Assembly: GCF_014193895.1 (NCBI RefSeq)
Contig: NZ_BLZR01000001.1
Coordinates: forward strand, 3,100,001 to 3,164,000
Reading direction: 5' to 3'
DNA from: Clostridium fungisolvens
Lineage (GTDB): Bacteria; Bacillota; Clostridia; Clostridiales; Clostridiaceae
DNA length: 64,000 nucleotides
This document shows, piece by piece, positions 1 through 8,178 of the stretch; position 1 is the stretch's first letter, and the number at the start of each line of letters is the position of its first letter. The position numbers and the translations under genes are program-made. Below the pieces are notes generated by a model. It made no database searches and was not told where the DNA came from. It saw nothing but the letters and a program-made list of their open reading frames with translations.

Positions 1-200
1 CTTGTTGCTCCTAAAATGGTTCCATCACCGCCTAAAACCATTAGACAATCTATATTTTTATTATGTTCAATATCTTTATGATTTTGAACTCTAAAAACAC
101 ATGAATTCTCAAAGTATTCTTGTGTTTTCTTCATTATTGTATTAATTATGGAACCATCTTTATCTTTAGATGGGTTGATGAAAATACCTATATTTCTCAT
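1..200 (-). CDS. nadK: NAD kinase, N-terminal part (cut by window edge)
   Basis: Phosphorylates NAD to NADP in the cytoplasm. Only the first 66 or so codons are inside the window. They begin MRNIGIFINPSKD and contain the family-defining GGDGT nucleotide motif (VLGGDGTILGAT) near residue 60, where NAD kinases carry it. It follows tlyA by 13 bp on the same strand, so it is probably the distal part of the nusB-to-tlyA operon. A TlyA-NadK-ArgR-RecN order is common in Firmicutes, which supports the call. The C-terminal NAD-binding domain is not visible. Confidence 0.93.
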   Translation of the reverse strand, partial: MRNIGIFINPSKDKDGSIINTIMKKTQEYFENSCVFRVQNHKDIEHNKNIDCLMVLGGDGTILGAT

Positions 201-213
201 AGTTCCCTCCGTG

Positions 214-1023
214 CTATATGTTATTATGAGAGTCTTGAACTACCTTTTCAATTCTTTCATCTATATTGAAGTCTCCTTCATATTGTGCCTTAGTAAAATA
301 TACTAAATACTCAATATTTCCTTCAGGACCTTTAATTGGTGAAAAATCTAAACCTTTGATTGATAAATTTAGTGATAATATAAATCCTACAATTTTCTTG
401 ATTACTTCTTTATGAGTTTCAGGATCTCTAACTACGCCTTTTTTACCAACTTTCTCTCTTCCTGCTTCAAATTGAGGCTTTATTAGCGCTACAACCTCAC
501 CTTGTTCCTGAAGAAGATTTACCACTGCAGGGGTTACCTTTGTAAGCGATATAAATGATACATCAATAGAAGCAAAATCTGCTTTTTCAGCTAATTGATC
601 TTCAGTTACGTATCTTACATTAGTTCTTTCCATACATACAACTCTCTCATCAGTTCTAAGCTTCCAAGCAAACTGCCCATAACCAACATCTATTGCATAA
701 ACCTTTTTCGATCCATTTTGCAGCATACAATCAGTAAATCCACCAGTGGATGCGCCTATATCTAAGCATACTTTATCCTTCAGCTCTATATCAAAGGATT
801 TTATAGCTTTCTCTAGTTTAAAGCCACCTCTGCTAACATATGGAATATCATTACCTTTTACTATAATCTCCGCTTCTACCTTTACTTTTTCGCCACTCTT
901 ATCTACTCTTCTTCCATCTATAAAAACATTTCCAGCCATTATGCTGGTCTTTGCTCTTTCTCTAGATTGAAAGAATCCTTTTTCTACAAGAAGAATGTCC
1001 AATCTTTCCTTTTTGTCTCCCAT
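214..1023 (-). CDS. tlyA: TlyA-family rRNA 2'-O-methyltransferase (hemolysin A family)
   Basis: Predicted S-adenosylmethionine-dependent ribose methyltransferase of rRNA. The 269-aa protein has an N-terminal S4 RNA-binding domain (RLDILLVEKGF, residues 7-65) followed by an FtsJ/RrmJ-like Rossmann domain with the SAM motif DIGASTGGFTD, then DVGYGQ, IDVSFISL and KPQFE. I chose the ATG at 1023 because AGGAGAT lies at correct spacing; the frame stays open 20 codons further upstream but without a ribosome site. It lies between dxs and nadK in one transcription unit. The name hemolysin is historical; the methyltransferase role is inferred from the family. Confidence 0.92.
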   Translation of the reverse strand: MGDKKERLDILLVEKGFFQSRERAKTSIMAGNVFIDGRRVDKSGEKVKVEAEIIVKGNDIPYVSRGGFKLEKAIKSFDIELKDKVCLDIGASTGGFTDCMLQNGSKKVYAIDVGYGQFAWKLRTDERVVCMERTNVRYVTEDQLAEKADFASIDVSFISLTKVTPAVVNLLQEQGEVVALIKPQFEAGREKVGKKGVVRDPETHKEVIKKIVGFILSLNLSIKGLDFSPIKGPEGNIEYLVYFTKAQYEGDFNIDERIEKVVQDSHNNI

Positions 1024-1183
1024 TTTATCTCCTCTATATCTGCACTTATGTATATATCTATATAATCTATTTCTATCCAACAAAACTATTAGTTACCTAT
1101 GTTAATTAATAATGATAATAAAGTTATCAACTATATGTTTTATTAGGAACTGATTTATCTATATACGGTTCCAACTTAAACTA

Positions 1184-1242
1184 TTAATTTATACATGCCG
1201 GAAAATCCCCAGATGCGCTATTTTCGAGCAAGTATAAATTAA
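1184..1242. repeat. Long hairpin between dxs and tlyA
   Basis: Outer arms 1184-1198 and 1228-1242 pair over 15 bp with one mismatch. Inside them CGGAAAAT (1199-1206) faces ATTTTCG (1220-1226), leaving a 13-nt loop that contains AGATGCGC. Read on the coding (minus) strand the loop is AGCGCATCTGG, which shares GCGCATCTG with the repeat family at 60.8-61.2 kb. It lies in the transcript between dxs and tlyA and has no U-tract, so RNA processing or attenuation is more likely than simple termination. Confidence 0.7.
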
Positions 1243-1269
1243 GTTCTCGTAATAGAAACCTATATTATC

Positions 1270-3129
1270 CTATTCTAATATACTTACTATTTCATCTTTT
1301 ATTGAAGTAATATCAAGTTTGTTCAATTTATACAGAGTACTTAAATCCCCATGTTGTATAAATTTATCTTCATATCCTAAGTTTACAATCTTACCTTTAT
1401 ATCCTATTGAGTTAAAGTAACTCAATATTTCTCTACCTAGTCCGCCACTTATAACATTATCTTCTATTGTAATTACATACTTGTAATCTTTAGCTATATC
1501 ATCTAAAAGATTTTTATCTAATGGTTTTATAAAGGTAGCATTAATTAGTGCTACATTATACTCTTCTCCAAGAAGTTTAATAGCAGCCTCTGAATGTTGA
1601 ACCATCTTACCAGTAGCAATTACAACTAAATCCTTACCTTTCCTGATTAAATCCCATCTACCTTTTTCTACTTTTTCAATAGGATTTAATTCTATCCCTG
1701 TTAGATCTCCACCTCTTGGGTATCTAATAGCCACAGGTTCATCTTGCATAAGTGCCCATCTTAGTATAGGTTTCACTTCCTCAAGACATTTTGGTGCCAC
1801 TATATTAAGATTAGGTATATGTGAAAGATATGATATATCAAATACACCTTGATGTGTTTCACCATCTTCTCCAACTATACCAGCTCTGTCTATAGCAAAA
1901 ACCACTGGTAGATTTTGTACACACACATCATGTAACACCTGATCATAAGCTCTTTGCAAGAACGTTGAGTATACTGCAAATACTGGTCTTAAGCCTTCCT
2001 TCGCCATACCAGCTGCCAATGTAGTTGCATGCTGTTCTGCTATTCCTACATCGAAAAATCTATGTGGAAATTCTTTTGCAAATTTTTTTAGTCCAGTTCC
2101 ATCAGGCATAGCAGCAGTTACAGCCACTACTTCATCAATCTCTTTTGCAATATCAATTAAACTTTCTCCAAAGGCATTTGAATAGGTTCTTGTGTTTGAA
2201 GGACATAATTCTCCGCTACAACTATCAAAAGGAGCTATGCTATGAAATTTGTTAGGATTCTCTTCTGCAAAGTTATAGCCTTTTCCTTTTTGAGTAATTG
2301 TATGTATAATCACTGGTCCATCTGATTTTTTTGCTTTGTAAAGCATATCACTTATTTCATCAATATTATGACCATCGATTGGACCTAGATATTTCAATCC
2401 CATATCTTCAAAAAGCATACTTGGCACTACTAACTGCTTTATGCTATCTTTTATCTTACTTATTGATGTAGCTATATTTTTACCTACAGTTGTTTGATTT
2501 AATGTGTTGTTAATTTCATTCTTTAATCTATTATACCCTGGGTCTAATCTAACCTTACTTAAATAAGTTGAAAGCCCGCCAACATTATCTGAAATAGACA
2601 TCTGATTATCATTCAAAATTATTATTAAGTTAGTTTTACTATATCCTACATCATTAAGTGCTTCAAAAGCCATTCCACCTGTTAAAGCACCATCACCAAT
2701 CACCGCTATCACATGGTTATCTTTTTTTAATATATCCCTTGCTCTTGCCATTCCTAAGGCTGCAGATATAGATGTACTACTATGTCCTGTATCAAATGAA
2801 TCATACTTACTTTCACATCGCTTAGGAAATCCACTTATTCCACCATATTTTCTTAAAGTTTCGAATTTATCTTTTCTTCCTGTGAGGATTTTATGTACAT
2901 AGCTTTGGTGTCCTACATCCCAAACAATCTTATCTTTTTCTAGGTTAAATACCTTAAATAAACTTAAAGTTACTTCTACAACACCTAAATTTGATGCTAA
3001 ATGCCCACCAGTCTTAGATACATTATCAATTAAGAACTCTCTTATTTCACCTGAAAGCGCTAAAATTTCAGTAGAATTTAACTTTTTAACATCATTAGGA
3101 CATTTGATTTTATCTAAATATCTATACAT
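1270..3129 (-). CDS. dxs: 1-deoxy-D-xylulose-5-phosphate synthase
   Basis: First step of the MEP isoprenoid pathway: condenses pyruvate and glyceraldehyde 3-phosphate using thiamine diphosphate. About 619 aa, the normal family length. Visible: the GHSSTS region near residue 117, the ThDP/Mg motif GDGALTGGMAFEALN...NDN, the central pyrimidine-binding domain (DGTGL...VGIAEQHA) and the C-terminal transketolase domain. An ATG at 3138 directly abuts the ribosome site AGAAGGA, so the in-frame ATG at 3129 (9-nt spacing) is the better start. It follows ispA by about 13-22 bp, so prenyl diphosphate precursor supply and chain extension are co-transcribed. Confidence 0.97.
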   Translation of the reverse strand: MYRYLDKIKCPNDVKKLNSTEILALSGEIREFLIDNVSKTGGHLASNLGVVEVTLSLFKVFNLEKDKIVWDVGHQSYVHKILTGRKDKFETLRKYGGISGFPKRCESKYDSFDTGHSSTSISAALGMARARDILKKDNHVIAVIGDGALTGGMAFEALNDVGYSKTNLIIILNDNQMSISDNVGGLSTYLSKVRLDPGYNRLKNEINNTLNQTTVGKNIATSISKIKDSIKQLVVPSMLFEDMGLKYLGPIDGHNIDEISDMLYKAKKSDGPVIIHTITQKGKGYNFAEENPNKFHSIAPFDSCSGELCPSNTRTYSNAFGESLIDIAKEIDEVVAVTAAMPDGTGLKKFAKEFPHRFFDVGIAEQHATTLAAGMAKEGLRPVFAVYSTFLQRAYDQVLHDVCVQNLPVVFAIDRAGIVGEDGETHQGVFDISYLSHIPNLNIVAPKCLEEVKPILRWALMQDEPVAIRYPRGGDLTGIELNPIEKVEKGRWDLIRKGKDLVVIATGKMVQHSEAAIKLLGEEYNVALINATFIKPLDKNLLDDIAKDYKYVITIEDNVISGGLGREILSYFNSIGYKGKIVNLGYEDKFIQHGDLSTLYKLNKLDITSIKDEIVSILE

Positions 3130-3151
3130 ATTTTTCATTCCTTCTATTTAA

Positions 3152-4024
3152 TTATGATTCCCTATGTAAAAGCTCTAGAGTTAACTCCTTAAGTTTACTT
3201 GTATCTTTATTTAATTTTTCTAAAAGAGCTAAACATTCTGCCGTAATTTCCTTACATAGCTCTTCAGATTTTTCTATACCATAAACAGTAATAAAGTTAG
3301 TTTTGTTATTATTTTCATCACTTTTTACTTTTTTCCCAAGCTTTTCTGTGCTGCCTAAAACATCTAGAATATCATCCTTTATCTGAAAAGCAAGACCTAA
3401 TTTATATCCATATTCTTTTAAAGTATCAATATCTTTTTCAGTTGCCTCACCCAAAATCGCTCCAGCTAATATGGCCGCCTTAATAAGTTCACCAGTTTTC
3501 TTTTCATGCATATATTTAAGGGTACTTTCTGAAATTGATTTACCTTCGTTAATTATGTCTACTACCTGACCACCAATCATTCCGTTTCCGCCAGCAGCAT
3601 CTGTTATTACTTTTGTTGCTTTTAAGGCTTCTAACCTCTTGTCTGAAATGGAGTAATTAATCATAATTGAAAAAGCCTCGTTTAGAAGACCATCACCTGC
3701 TAAAACTGCCATAGCTTCTCCAAAAACTTTATGACTGGTAGGCTTTCCACGTCTTAAATCATCATTATCCATGCAAGGTAAGTCATCATGTATAAGCGAA
3801 TATGTATGTATCATTTCTAAAGCTGCAGCCATTGGCAGTATCTCTTTAAAGTTTTCCTTATACAAGCTATATGTTAACATCATTATTATAGGTCGTATTC
3901 TTTTGCCACCTATATTTAAGCTATAAGCCATTGCATCATATATTAACTTATTTTCTCCATCTCTTGCGATGAAATAATTATCAAGATATTCATCCATCAG
4001 TCCTTTAATATCTTCAATGCTCAT
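3152..4024 (-). CDS. ispA: Polyprenyl (farnesyl/geranyl) diphosphate synthase
   Basis: Elongates dimethylallyl/geranyl diphosphate with isopentenyl diphosphate, feeding undecaprenyl carrier lipid and quinone synthesis. The 290-aa protein carries the first aspartate-rich motif DDLPCMDNDDLRRGKP (about residues 80-95), the GGKRIRP substrate motif and the second motif QIKDDILD (about 213-220). Length and the two-residue insert between the first-motif aspartates fit bacterial short-chain FPP synthases. Ribosome site AAGGAGT sits 5-6 nt before the ATG. It lies in the usual xseB-ispA-dxs order. Confidence 0.95.
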   Translation of the reverse strand: MSIEDIKGLMDEYLDNYFIARDGENKLIYDAMAYSLNIGGKRIRPIIMMLTYSLYKENFKEILPMAAALEMIHTYSLIHDDLPCMDNDDLRRGKPTSHKVFGEAMAVLAGDGLLNEAFSIMINYSISDKRLEALKATKVITDAAGGNGMIGGQVVDIINEGKSISESTLKYMHEKKTGELIKAAILAGAILGEATEKDIDTLKEYGYKLGLAFQIKDDILDVLGSTEKLGKKVKSDENNNKTNFITVYGIEKSEELCKEITAECLALLEKLNKDTSKLKELTLELLHRES

Positions 4025-4068
4025 TACTTACTCCTTTTATTTTAACGTAAATTTGAAGTTTTAATCCT

Positions 4069-4290
4069 CTATCCTTCAATTGTAAAATCTTTAATTTCTT
4101 CTTTTGAATTAATAATCTTTATCTTTCCTTCCATGTCATTAAGAGTCTTATAAAGTTTATTAACCAATTTTACACCTTCTTCGTAAACCTTTAATGATTC
4201 CTCTAAATTTAATTCAGAACTTTCAAGGTCTTTTACTATGTCATCAAGTTTATTAAACATCTCATCATAAGATTCACTCTTCTTTACCAT
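4069..4290 (-). CDS. xseB: Exodeoxyribonuclease VII small subunit
   Basis: Small regulatory subunit of exonuclease VII, which degrades single-stranded DNA from both ends. About 73 aa. It has the family core YDEMFNKLDDIVKDLES followed by LNLEESLKVYEEGVKL, forming two helices of a coiled coil. I start it at the ATG at 4290 with GAGGTG upstream; a GTG four codons earlier overlaps the xseA stop and lacks a ribosome site. It directly follows xseA, its partner subunit. Confidence 0.93.
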   Translation of the reverse strand: MVKKSESYDEMFNKLDDIVKDLESSELNLEESLKVYEEGVKLVNKLYKTLNDMEGKIKIINSKEEIKDFTIEG

Positions 4291-4298
4291 AAGACACC

Positions 4299-5498
4299 TC
4301 ACCTTTTAGGTTCAATTTTAAAATTACCGCTTCCATCTTTCATCTTTACTTCAATCTCTTTCAAAGAATTTAAAGTATCTATATCTTGAACTAAGTTTCC
4401 ATTGTTATCCTCTATTATAGCATACCCTTTGTTCAAAACATTTATGGGATTAAGCAATGTTAACATATTATTTATATTAATTAGATTTGATCTATTGTTT
4501 TCAATTTTTTTCATTATAAGATTAGTCAATTTTTCCTTCATACTGTCCACATCTCTATATTTGTTAATTATAAAATTCTTTGGACTATTATTTTCTAGTA
4601 TTCTATTAACATAGTTTATTTTTTCTTTTTCACTGATTAACCTACTATTAATGAATTGATTCAAATATGCTTTATGCCTAACTAAATTGTTATTTATTTC
4701 TTCAAGCTTCGGAGCTACAACTTCTGCAGCTGCAGATGGTGTAGGCGCTCTTAAATCACTAACAAAATCAGTTATAGTAAAATCTATTTCATGACCTACT
4801 CCAGAAACTACAGGGATTTTTGATTTAAATATTTCATAAGCTAAACTTTTATCATTAAATGCCCAGAGTTCTTCAATAGAACCTCCTCCACGGCTTATTA
4901 TAATCACATCAACACTCTTACTTTTATTAAAATACTTTATTCCCTCTATTAGACTGGCCGGTGCATCTTTGCCTTGAACTAAGGATGGATATACAACAAT
5001 GTCTAAATAAGGACTTCTCCTTTGTAATACATTTATTATATCTCTTATTGCAGCCCCTGTTTCAGAAGTTATAACTCCTACAGTTCTTGGTAAATATGGA
5101 ATAGGCTTTTTGTATTTTTCATCAAAAAGCCCTTCATTTAATAGCTGTTTCTTTAATTGCTCAAATTGAGCATATAAGTCCCCTACTCCATATTCATTTA
5201 TCTCTTTACAATAAACCTGATACGAACCATCTCTAGTATATATTGAAAGTCTTCCTCTTATCTCAACCTTTGCTCCATCCTTAATATTTGATGATACATT
5301 TACAGCATCACTCTTAAAAATAACACAGTTCACCTTGCTATTTTCATCTTTTAAGGAAAAATAAATATGTCCACTTGAATGAACTTTAAAGTTAGATACT
5401 TCTCCTTTTACTTTTAGGTTGTTAAGAATAAAATCATTATCTGTTATCTTCTTTAAATAATTATTAACTTCTGTTACCGAAAGAGTCTTTAGAATCAT
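4299..5498 (-). CDS. xseA: Exodeoxyribonuclease VII large subunit
   Basis: Catalytic subunit of exonuclease VII (single-strand-specific exonuclease in repair and recombination). About 399 aa: an N-terminal OB-fold (LKVKGEVSNFKVHSSGHIYFSLKD broken by normal family spacing), then the catalytic domain with ITSETGAAIRDI, RGGGSIEELWAFND and GHEIDFTITDFVSDLRAPTPSAAAE, then a helical C-terminus and a YAI closing segment. The chosen ATG (MILKTLSVTEVN) aligns with family starts. It overlaps the 3' end of folD by 35 bp in another frame, suggesting translational coupling. Confidence 0.96.
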   Translation of the reverse strand: MILKTLSVTEVNNYLKKITDNDFILNNLKVKGEVSNFKVHSSGHIYFSLKDENSKVNCVIFKSDAVNVSSNIKDGAKVEIRGRLSIYTRDGSYQVYCKEINEYGVGDLYAQFEQLKKQLLNEGLFDEKYKKPIPYLPRTVGVITSETGAAIRDIINVLQRRSPYLDIVVYPSLVQGKDAPASLIEGIKYFNKSKSVDVIIISRGGGSIEELWAFNDKSLAYEIFKSKIPVVSGVGHEIDFTITDFVSDLRAPTPSAAAEVVAPKLEEINNNLVRHKAYLNQFINSRLISEKEKINYVNRILENNSPKNFIINKYRDVDSMKEKLTNLIMKKIENNRSNLININNMLTLLNPINVLNKGYAIIEDNNGNLVQDIDTLNSLKEIEVKMKDGSGNFKIEPKR

Positions 5499-6342
5499 AA
5501 TCTTCCATCGCCTCACATACATTTAAAAATAGAAGGGTAGTTGTAAGTGACCCTACTCCTCCTGGTACTGGAGTAATCATTGCAGCCTTTGTAACGGCGT
5601 CATCAAACAAAACATCACCTGTGATTTTTCCATTTAATGAAGAAGTCCCTACATCTATAACTACTGCATCCTTCTTTATATAACTCTTATCTATAAAATG
5701 TGGTTTTCCCATAGCTACAACTAAAATATCCGCTTCACTACAAACATCATTTAGATTATTTGTTCTTGAGTGGCATATTGTTACAGTTGAGTTCTTTTGA
5801 AGAAGTAATTGTGCAACAGGCTTGCCAACAACATTGCTTCTACCTACTACCACAGCCTTTTTTCCTTCTAGAGGAATATTGTAGTAATCTAAAAGAGTCA
5901 TTACACTTCTAGGCGTACACGGTATAAACCCATCATTTCCACTATAAAACTTTCCTATTGATACGTCAGTAAGACAATCTATGTCCTTTGAAGGATCTAT
6001 AGCAGCTATGATCTTCTTTTCATCAAGACTAGCTGGTAAAGGTAGTAATAAAATTATACCATTAATACCTTTATCATCATTTAATTGCTTTATAGTATTA
6101 ATTGCTTCCTCCTCAGTACAGCTGGAAGATAAATTAATTTTCTTGTAATCAATGCCCAAATCAGCTGCAATTTTAAACTGACTGTTCTGATAATAAATTG
6201 AGCCACCGTCATCTCCAATAAGAATTGAAGCAACTGTTGGAACTTTCTTTCCTTCTAGAGCCCTACTTCTTATAAATTCTTTGATATTTTCCTTAACTGT
6301 TGCTGCAACTTTTTTTCCATCAATTATCTCGCCCATATTCAT
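5464..6342 (-). CDS. folD: Methylene-tetrahydrofolate dehydrogenase FolD, cyclohydrolase site altered
   Basis: FolD normally oxidises 5,10-methylene-THF to methenyl-THF and hydrolyses that to 10-formyl-THF. About 292 aa. The dinucleotide domain is intact (VVVGRSNVVGKPVAQLLL, VIDVGTSSL, TPVPGGVGSLTTTLL). In the folate site the family motif Y-x-x-x-K-x-K reads YQNSQFK: the first lysine, the catalytic lysine of the cyclohydrolase reaction, is Gln (about residue 55), and the family VQLPLP is LLLPLP. From established enzymology this predicts a dehydrogenase-only protein. An FchA-type cyclohydrolase at 47.4 kb could supply the missing step. The start among ATGs at 6342 and 6336 is uncertain. Confidence 0.93.
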   Translation of the reverse strand: MNMGEIIDGKKVAATVKENIKEFIRSRALEGKKVPTVASILIGDDGGSIYYQNSQFKIAADLGIDYKKINLSSSCTEEEAINTIKQLNDDKGINGIILLLPLPASLDEKKIIAAIDPSKDIDCLTDVSIGKFYSGNDGFIPCTPRSVMTLLDYYNIPLEGKKAVVVGRSNVVGKPVAQLLLQKNSTVTICHSRTNNLNDVCSEADILVVAMGKPHFIDKSYIKKDAVVIDVGTSSLNGKITGDVLFDDAVTKAAMITPVPGGVGSLTTTLLFLNVCEAMEDYDSKDSFGNRS

Positions 6343-6362
6343 AGCCCCCAAACTTTCTAAAA

Positions 6363-6767
6363 CTACATGTCTTTTAATGCTTTATCTAATACTCCATTGA
6401 TGAAGGAAACTGATTTCTCATCTGAGAACTTCTTAGCAATCTCTAAAGCCTCATTAATAGCTACTTTATTAGGAATGTCTTCAAAATGAAGTATTTCATA
6501 AAGAGCTACTCTTAAAATTGATAGATTAACTTTTGAAACTCTACCAAGTTTCCAGTTTACTAGATATTTTTCTATAATAACATCTAGTTGATCTTTTTTC
6601 TCATTTACACCATTAACAACTTGATTTAAATATGTATCATCTATTTCAGTTATGTCACCTTCAAAAGCTTCTTTAAAGCTCTCTATAGCTTCTGATGGTT
6701 CTTCTTTATTTATCATCATTTGGTATGTAAGTTGTACTGCAATCTCTCTAGTTTTTATTCTGTTCAT
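6363..6767 (-). CDS. nusB: Transcription antitermination factor NusB
   Basis: Binds NusE (S10) and boxA RNA in rRNA antitermination complexes. 134 aa, all-helical family; starts MNRIKTREIAVQLTYQM and ends with the conserved region VNLSILRVALYEILH...NEALEIAKKFSDEKSVSFINGVLDKAL (segments separated by short linkers). Ribosome site AGGAGGACAT is very strong. First gene of the nusB-folD-xse-ispA-dxs-tlyA-nadK unit; an extended -10 and a leader hairpin lie upstream. Confidence 0.95.
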   Translation of the reverse strand: MNRIKTREIAVQLTYQMMINKEEPSEAIESFKEAFEGDITEIDDTYLNQVVNGVNEKKDQLDVIIEKYLVNWKLGRVSKVNLSILRVALYEILHFEDIPNKVAINEALEIAKKFSDEKSVSFINGVLDKALKDM

Positions 6768-6804
6768 ATGTCCTCCTAGACTTTAAAAGGTATTAATATT
6801 TTAG

Positions 6805-6840
6805 TCGCTGAAGCGATCTTCTTCAGCGAATTTTTGTGCG
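6805..6840. repeat. CTGAAGCGAT hairpin in the nusB leader (family-2 relative)
   Basis: Arms TCGCTGAAG and CTTCAGCGA form a 9-bp stem followed on the plus strand by ATTTTTGTGCG. The decarboxylase-linked repeats at 60.83, 61.01 and 61.19 kb have the same hairpin core, and the first two continue into TTTTTTGCGC. Here it lies between the probable nusB promoter and the start codon, so in the nusB RNA it would be a leader stem without a U-tract. Confidence 0.6.
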
Positions 6841-6891
6841 TTTACATTAAAATAGGTCCATAATACTTTACAAGTACTTTCTAGTGCTTTC

Positions 6892-6900
6892 ATTATAACA
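6892..6900 (-). promoter_or_regulatory. Probable extended -10 promoter for the nusB operon
   Basis: On the minus strand the sequence TGTTATAAT matches an extended -10 (TGnTATAAT). No good -35 hexamer stands 17 nt upstream, as is usual for extended -10 promoters. It would give a leader of about 115 nt before nusB that contains the 6805-6829 hairpin. Confidence 0.5.
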
Positions 6901-7128
6901 AATTCTAGATTACCATACTAATTAAATTAGTAAATATCCTCTAGAAATAATAGAGCTAAAACACATAAAATAGTAAATATTGAAAAATATTTATGGATTT
7001 TAATGGTATACTTTCAGAAGTATACCATTATTATTATAGTCGAAAAATATAAAGCTTAAACAGTGAGTCTAAGTTAAGTTTTCATATACACCAAGGTTGT
7101 TCGACTTTATAATTCTACACAAGGAAAT

Positions 7129-7148
7129 ACCCTCTGTAAACAGAGGGT
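7129..7148 (-). terminator. Terminator after asp23
   Basis: ACCCTCTG (7129-7136) pairs perfectly with CAGAGGGT (7141-7148) around a 4-nt loop, 7 bp after the asp23 stop. The downstream run on the minus strand (ATTTCC) is weak; the plus-strand flank GGTTTTAAAA is more T-rich. Confidence 0.6.
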
Positions 7149-7155
7149 TTTAAAA

Positions 7156-7548
7156 CTACTCATGAACTTCTTCTGACTTCTCGTCAATCTTAGGAACAAT
7201 TATGTTTTGTATAAAAATATTAACTGCTGCAACAGATAATCCTGTCATAGCTTCAACAGTCTTCTTAACATTATCTTGAACCTGCACAACTACGTCAGGA
7301 ATTCTTGTTCCATAAAGTACTGCTAAAGTTAACTCTATCTGTGCTTCACCATTTTCAATTGATACTTTTACACCTTTTCCAGTATTCTTCTTACCAGTGA
7401 ATATTTGAGTTATTCCACCAGTAACACCTGGATTACTTTCTACTACTCCACTAATTTCTGCTGCCGCTATACCAGCTATTACACTAACAACTTCATCAGA
7501 AATCTTTACAACTCCAACGTTTGTTTCTTCTCTATTTAATTCGTCCAA
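7156..7548 (-). CDS. Asp23/Gls24 family envelope stress protein
   Basis: Small cytoplasmic-face protein of the alkaline-shock family (YloU/AmaP-linked in Firmicutes). 130 aa. Family signature: ISDEVVSVIAGIAAAEISGV, then VSIENGEAQIELTLAVLYGTRIPDVVVQVQ and VKKTVEAMTGLSVAAVNIFIQNI (separate conserved blocks). The start is TTG at 7548, decided by AAGGAGGT 8 nt upstream. It has its own sigma-A type promoter immediately downstream of the spoIIIAH stop, so it is a separate vegetative unit between the sporulation operon and nusB. Confidence 0.92.
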   Translation of the reverse strand: MDELNREETNVGVVKISDEVVSVIAGIAAAEISGVVESNPGVTGGITQIFTGKKNTGKGVKVSIENGEAQIELTLAVLYGTRIPDVVVQVQDNVKKTVEAMTGLSVAAVNIFIQNIIVPKIDEKSEEVHE

Positions 7549-7601
7549 CGCTCACTACCTCCTTAAGCTTCACATTAGCAAAACCTGTTAATCATAGGTA
7601 T

Positions 7602-7630
7602 ATTATATCAAAATATTATTGTGAATACAA
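7602..7630 (-). promoter_or_regulatory. Sigma-A type promoter of asp23
   Basis: On the minus strand TTGTAT (7630-7625) and TATAAT (7607-7602) are separated by exactly 17 nt, and the -10 is also extended (TGATATAAT). It fits into the gap between the spoIIIAH stop (7634) and the asp23 ribosome site. Confidence 0.7.
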
Positions 7631-7633
7631 TTG

Positions 7634-8140
7634 TTATTGTTTTGCCTCAATTACAACATCTTTTATCTTTGAAACGCTAGCTACAGATTCTTGAATTTGT
7701 ATGCTTTGCTTTTCATTTAAGTTGTCTTTTGACTTAACTATTACTCTAGCTTTATTTCCTTCTATTAGGCAAAGTGCATCATCAAATCCTTTACCTTTTA
7801 CACTTAATTCAATTCTAGTTTCATAATTTCTAGCCATTGTTAATGCTGTAAGCTCTTTTTGAGCCTCAGTTTTTTGATTTGCAGATGTATTCTTATCCTC
7901 TATAATGGATTTTAAGTTCTGCATTGTTTGAGAGTCTTGTTGCTCTCTATCATTTCTTGATTCATAGAAATAATCCTTTGTGTTTGATGTTTGTTTGTCA
8001 GTGTTTGTGAATGGTAATGAAGAACTTAAGCTACTGCCTGTCCCATCATCGACTTGTCCATTAACCCTCGCTGCTAAGATACCAGCACATACTATAAGTG
8101 CTAGTAGTGTTAAAATTATACCTGCTTGTTTTCTGTTCAT
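7634..8140 (-). CDS. spoIIIAH: Stage III sporulation protein AH
   Basis: Mother-cell half of the SpoIIQ-SpoIIIAH channel that links mother cell and forespore. 168 aa: short cytoplasmic N-terminus, one membrane helix (residues 7-24, AGIILTLLALIVCAGILA), a polar linker, then a YscJ/FliF-like ring domain from about residue 85 (NQKTEAQKELTALTMARNYETRIE continuing to KDVVIEAKQ). Ribosome site GGGAGGTT precedes ATG. Last gene of the spoIIIA operon. Confidence 0.93.
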   Translation of the reverse strand: MNRKQAGIILTLLALIVCAGILAARVNGQVDDGTGSSLSSSLPFTNTDKQTSNTKDYFYESRNDREQQDSQTMQNLKSIIEDKNTSANQKTEAQKELTALTMARNYETRIELSVKGKGFDDALCLIEGNKARVIVKSKDNLNEKQSIQIQESVASVSKIKDVVIEAKQ

Positions 8141-8178
8141 TTACAAAAACCTCCCATCTGTTTTCATAGAATTATATG

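Larger units (their letters stand above)
6768..7128. other. asp23-nusB intergenic region with stacked hairpins
   Basis: This gap has no gene. From the nusB side it holds a hairpin with arms 6805-6813 and 6821-6829; an extended -10 at 6892-6900; a perfect 12-bp hairpin, 7002-7013 with 7018-7029; and a two-tier palindrome with outer arms 7033-7044 and 7100-7113 and an inner stem 7055-7061 with 7073-7078. The first hairpin (CTGAAGCGAT..CTTCAG) closely matches the terminator-like repeats at 60.8-61.2 kb. Confidence 0.65.
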
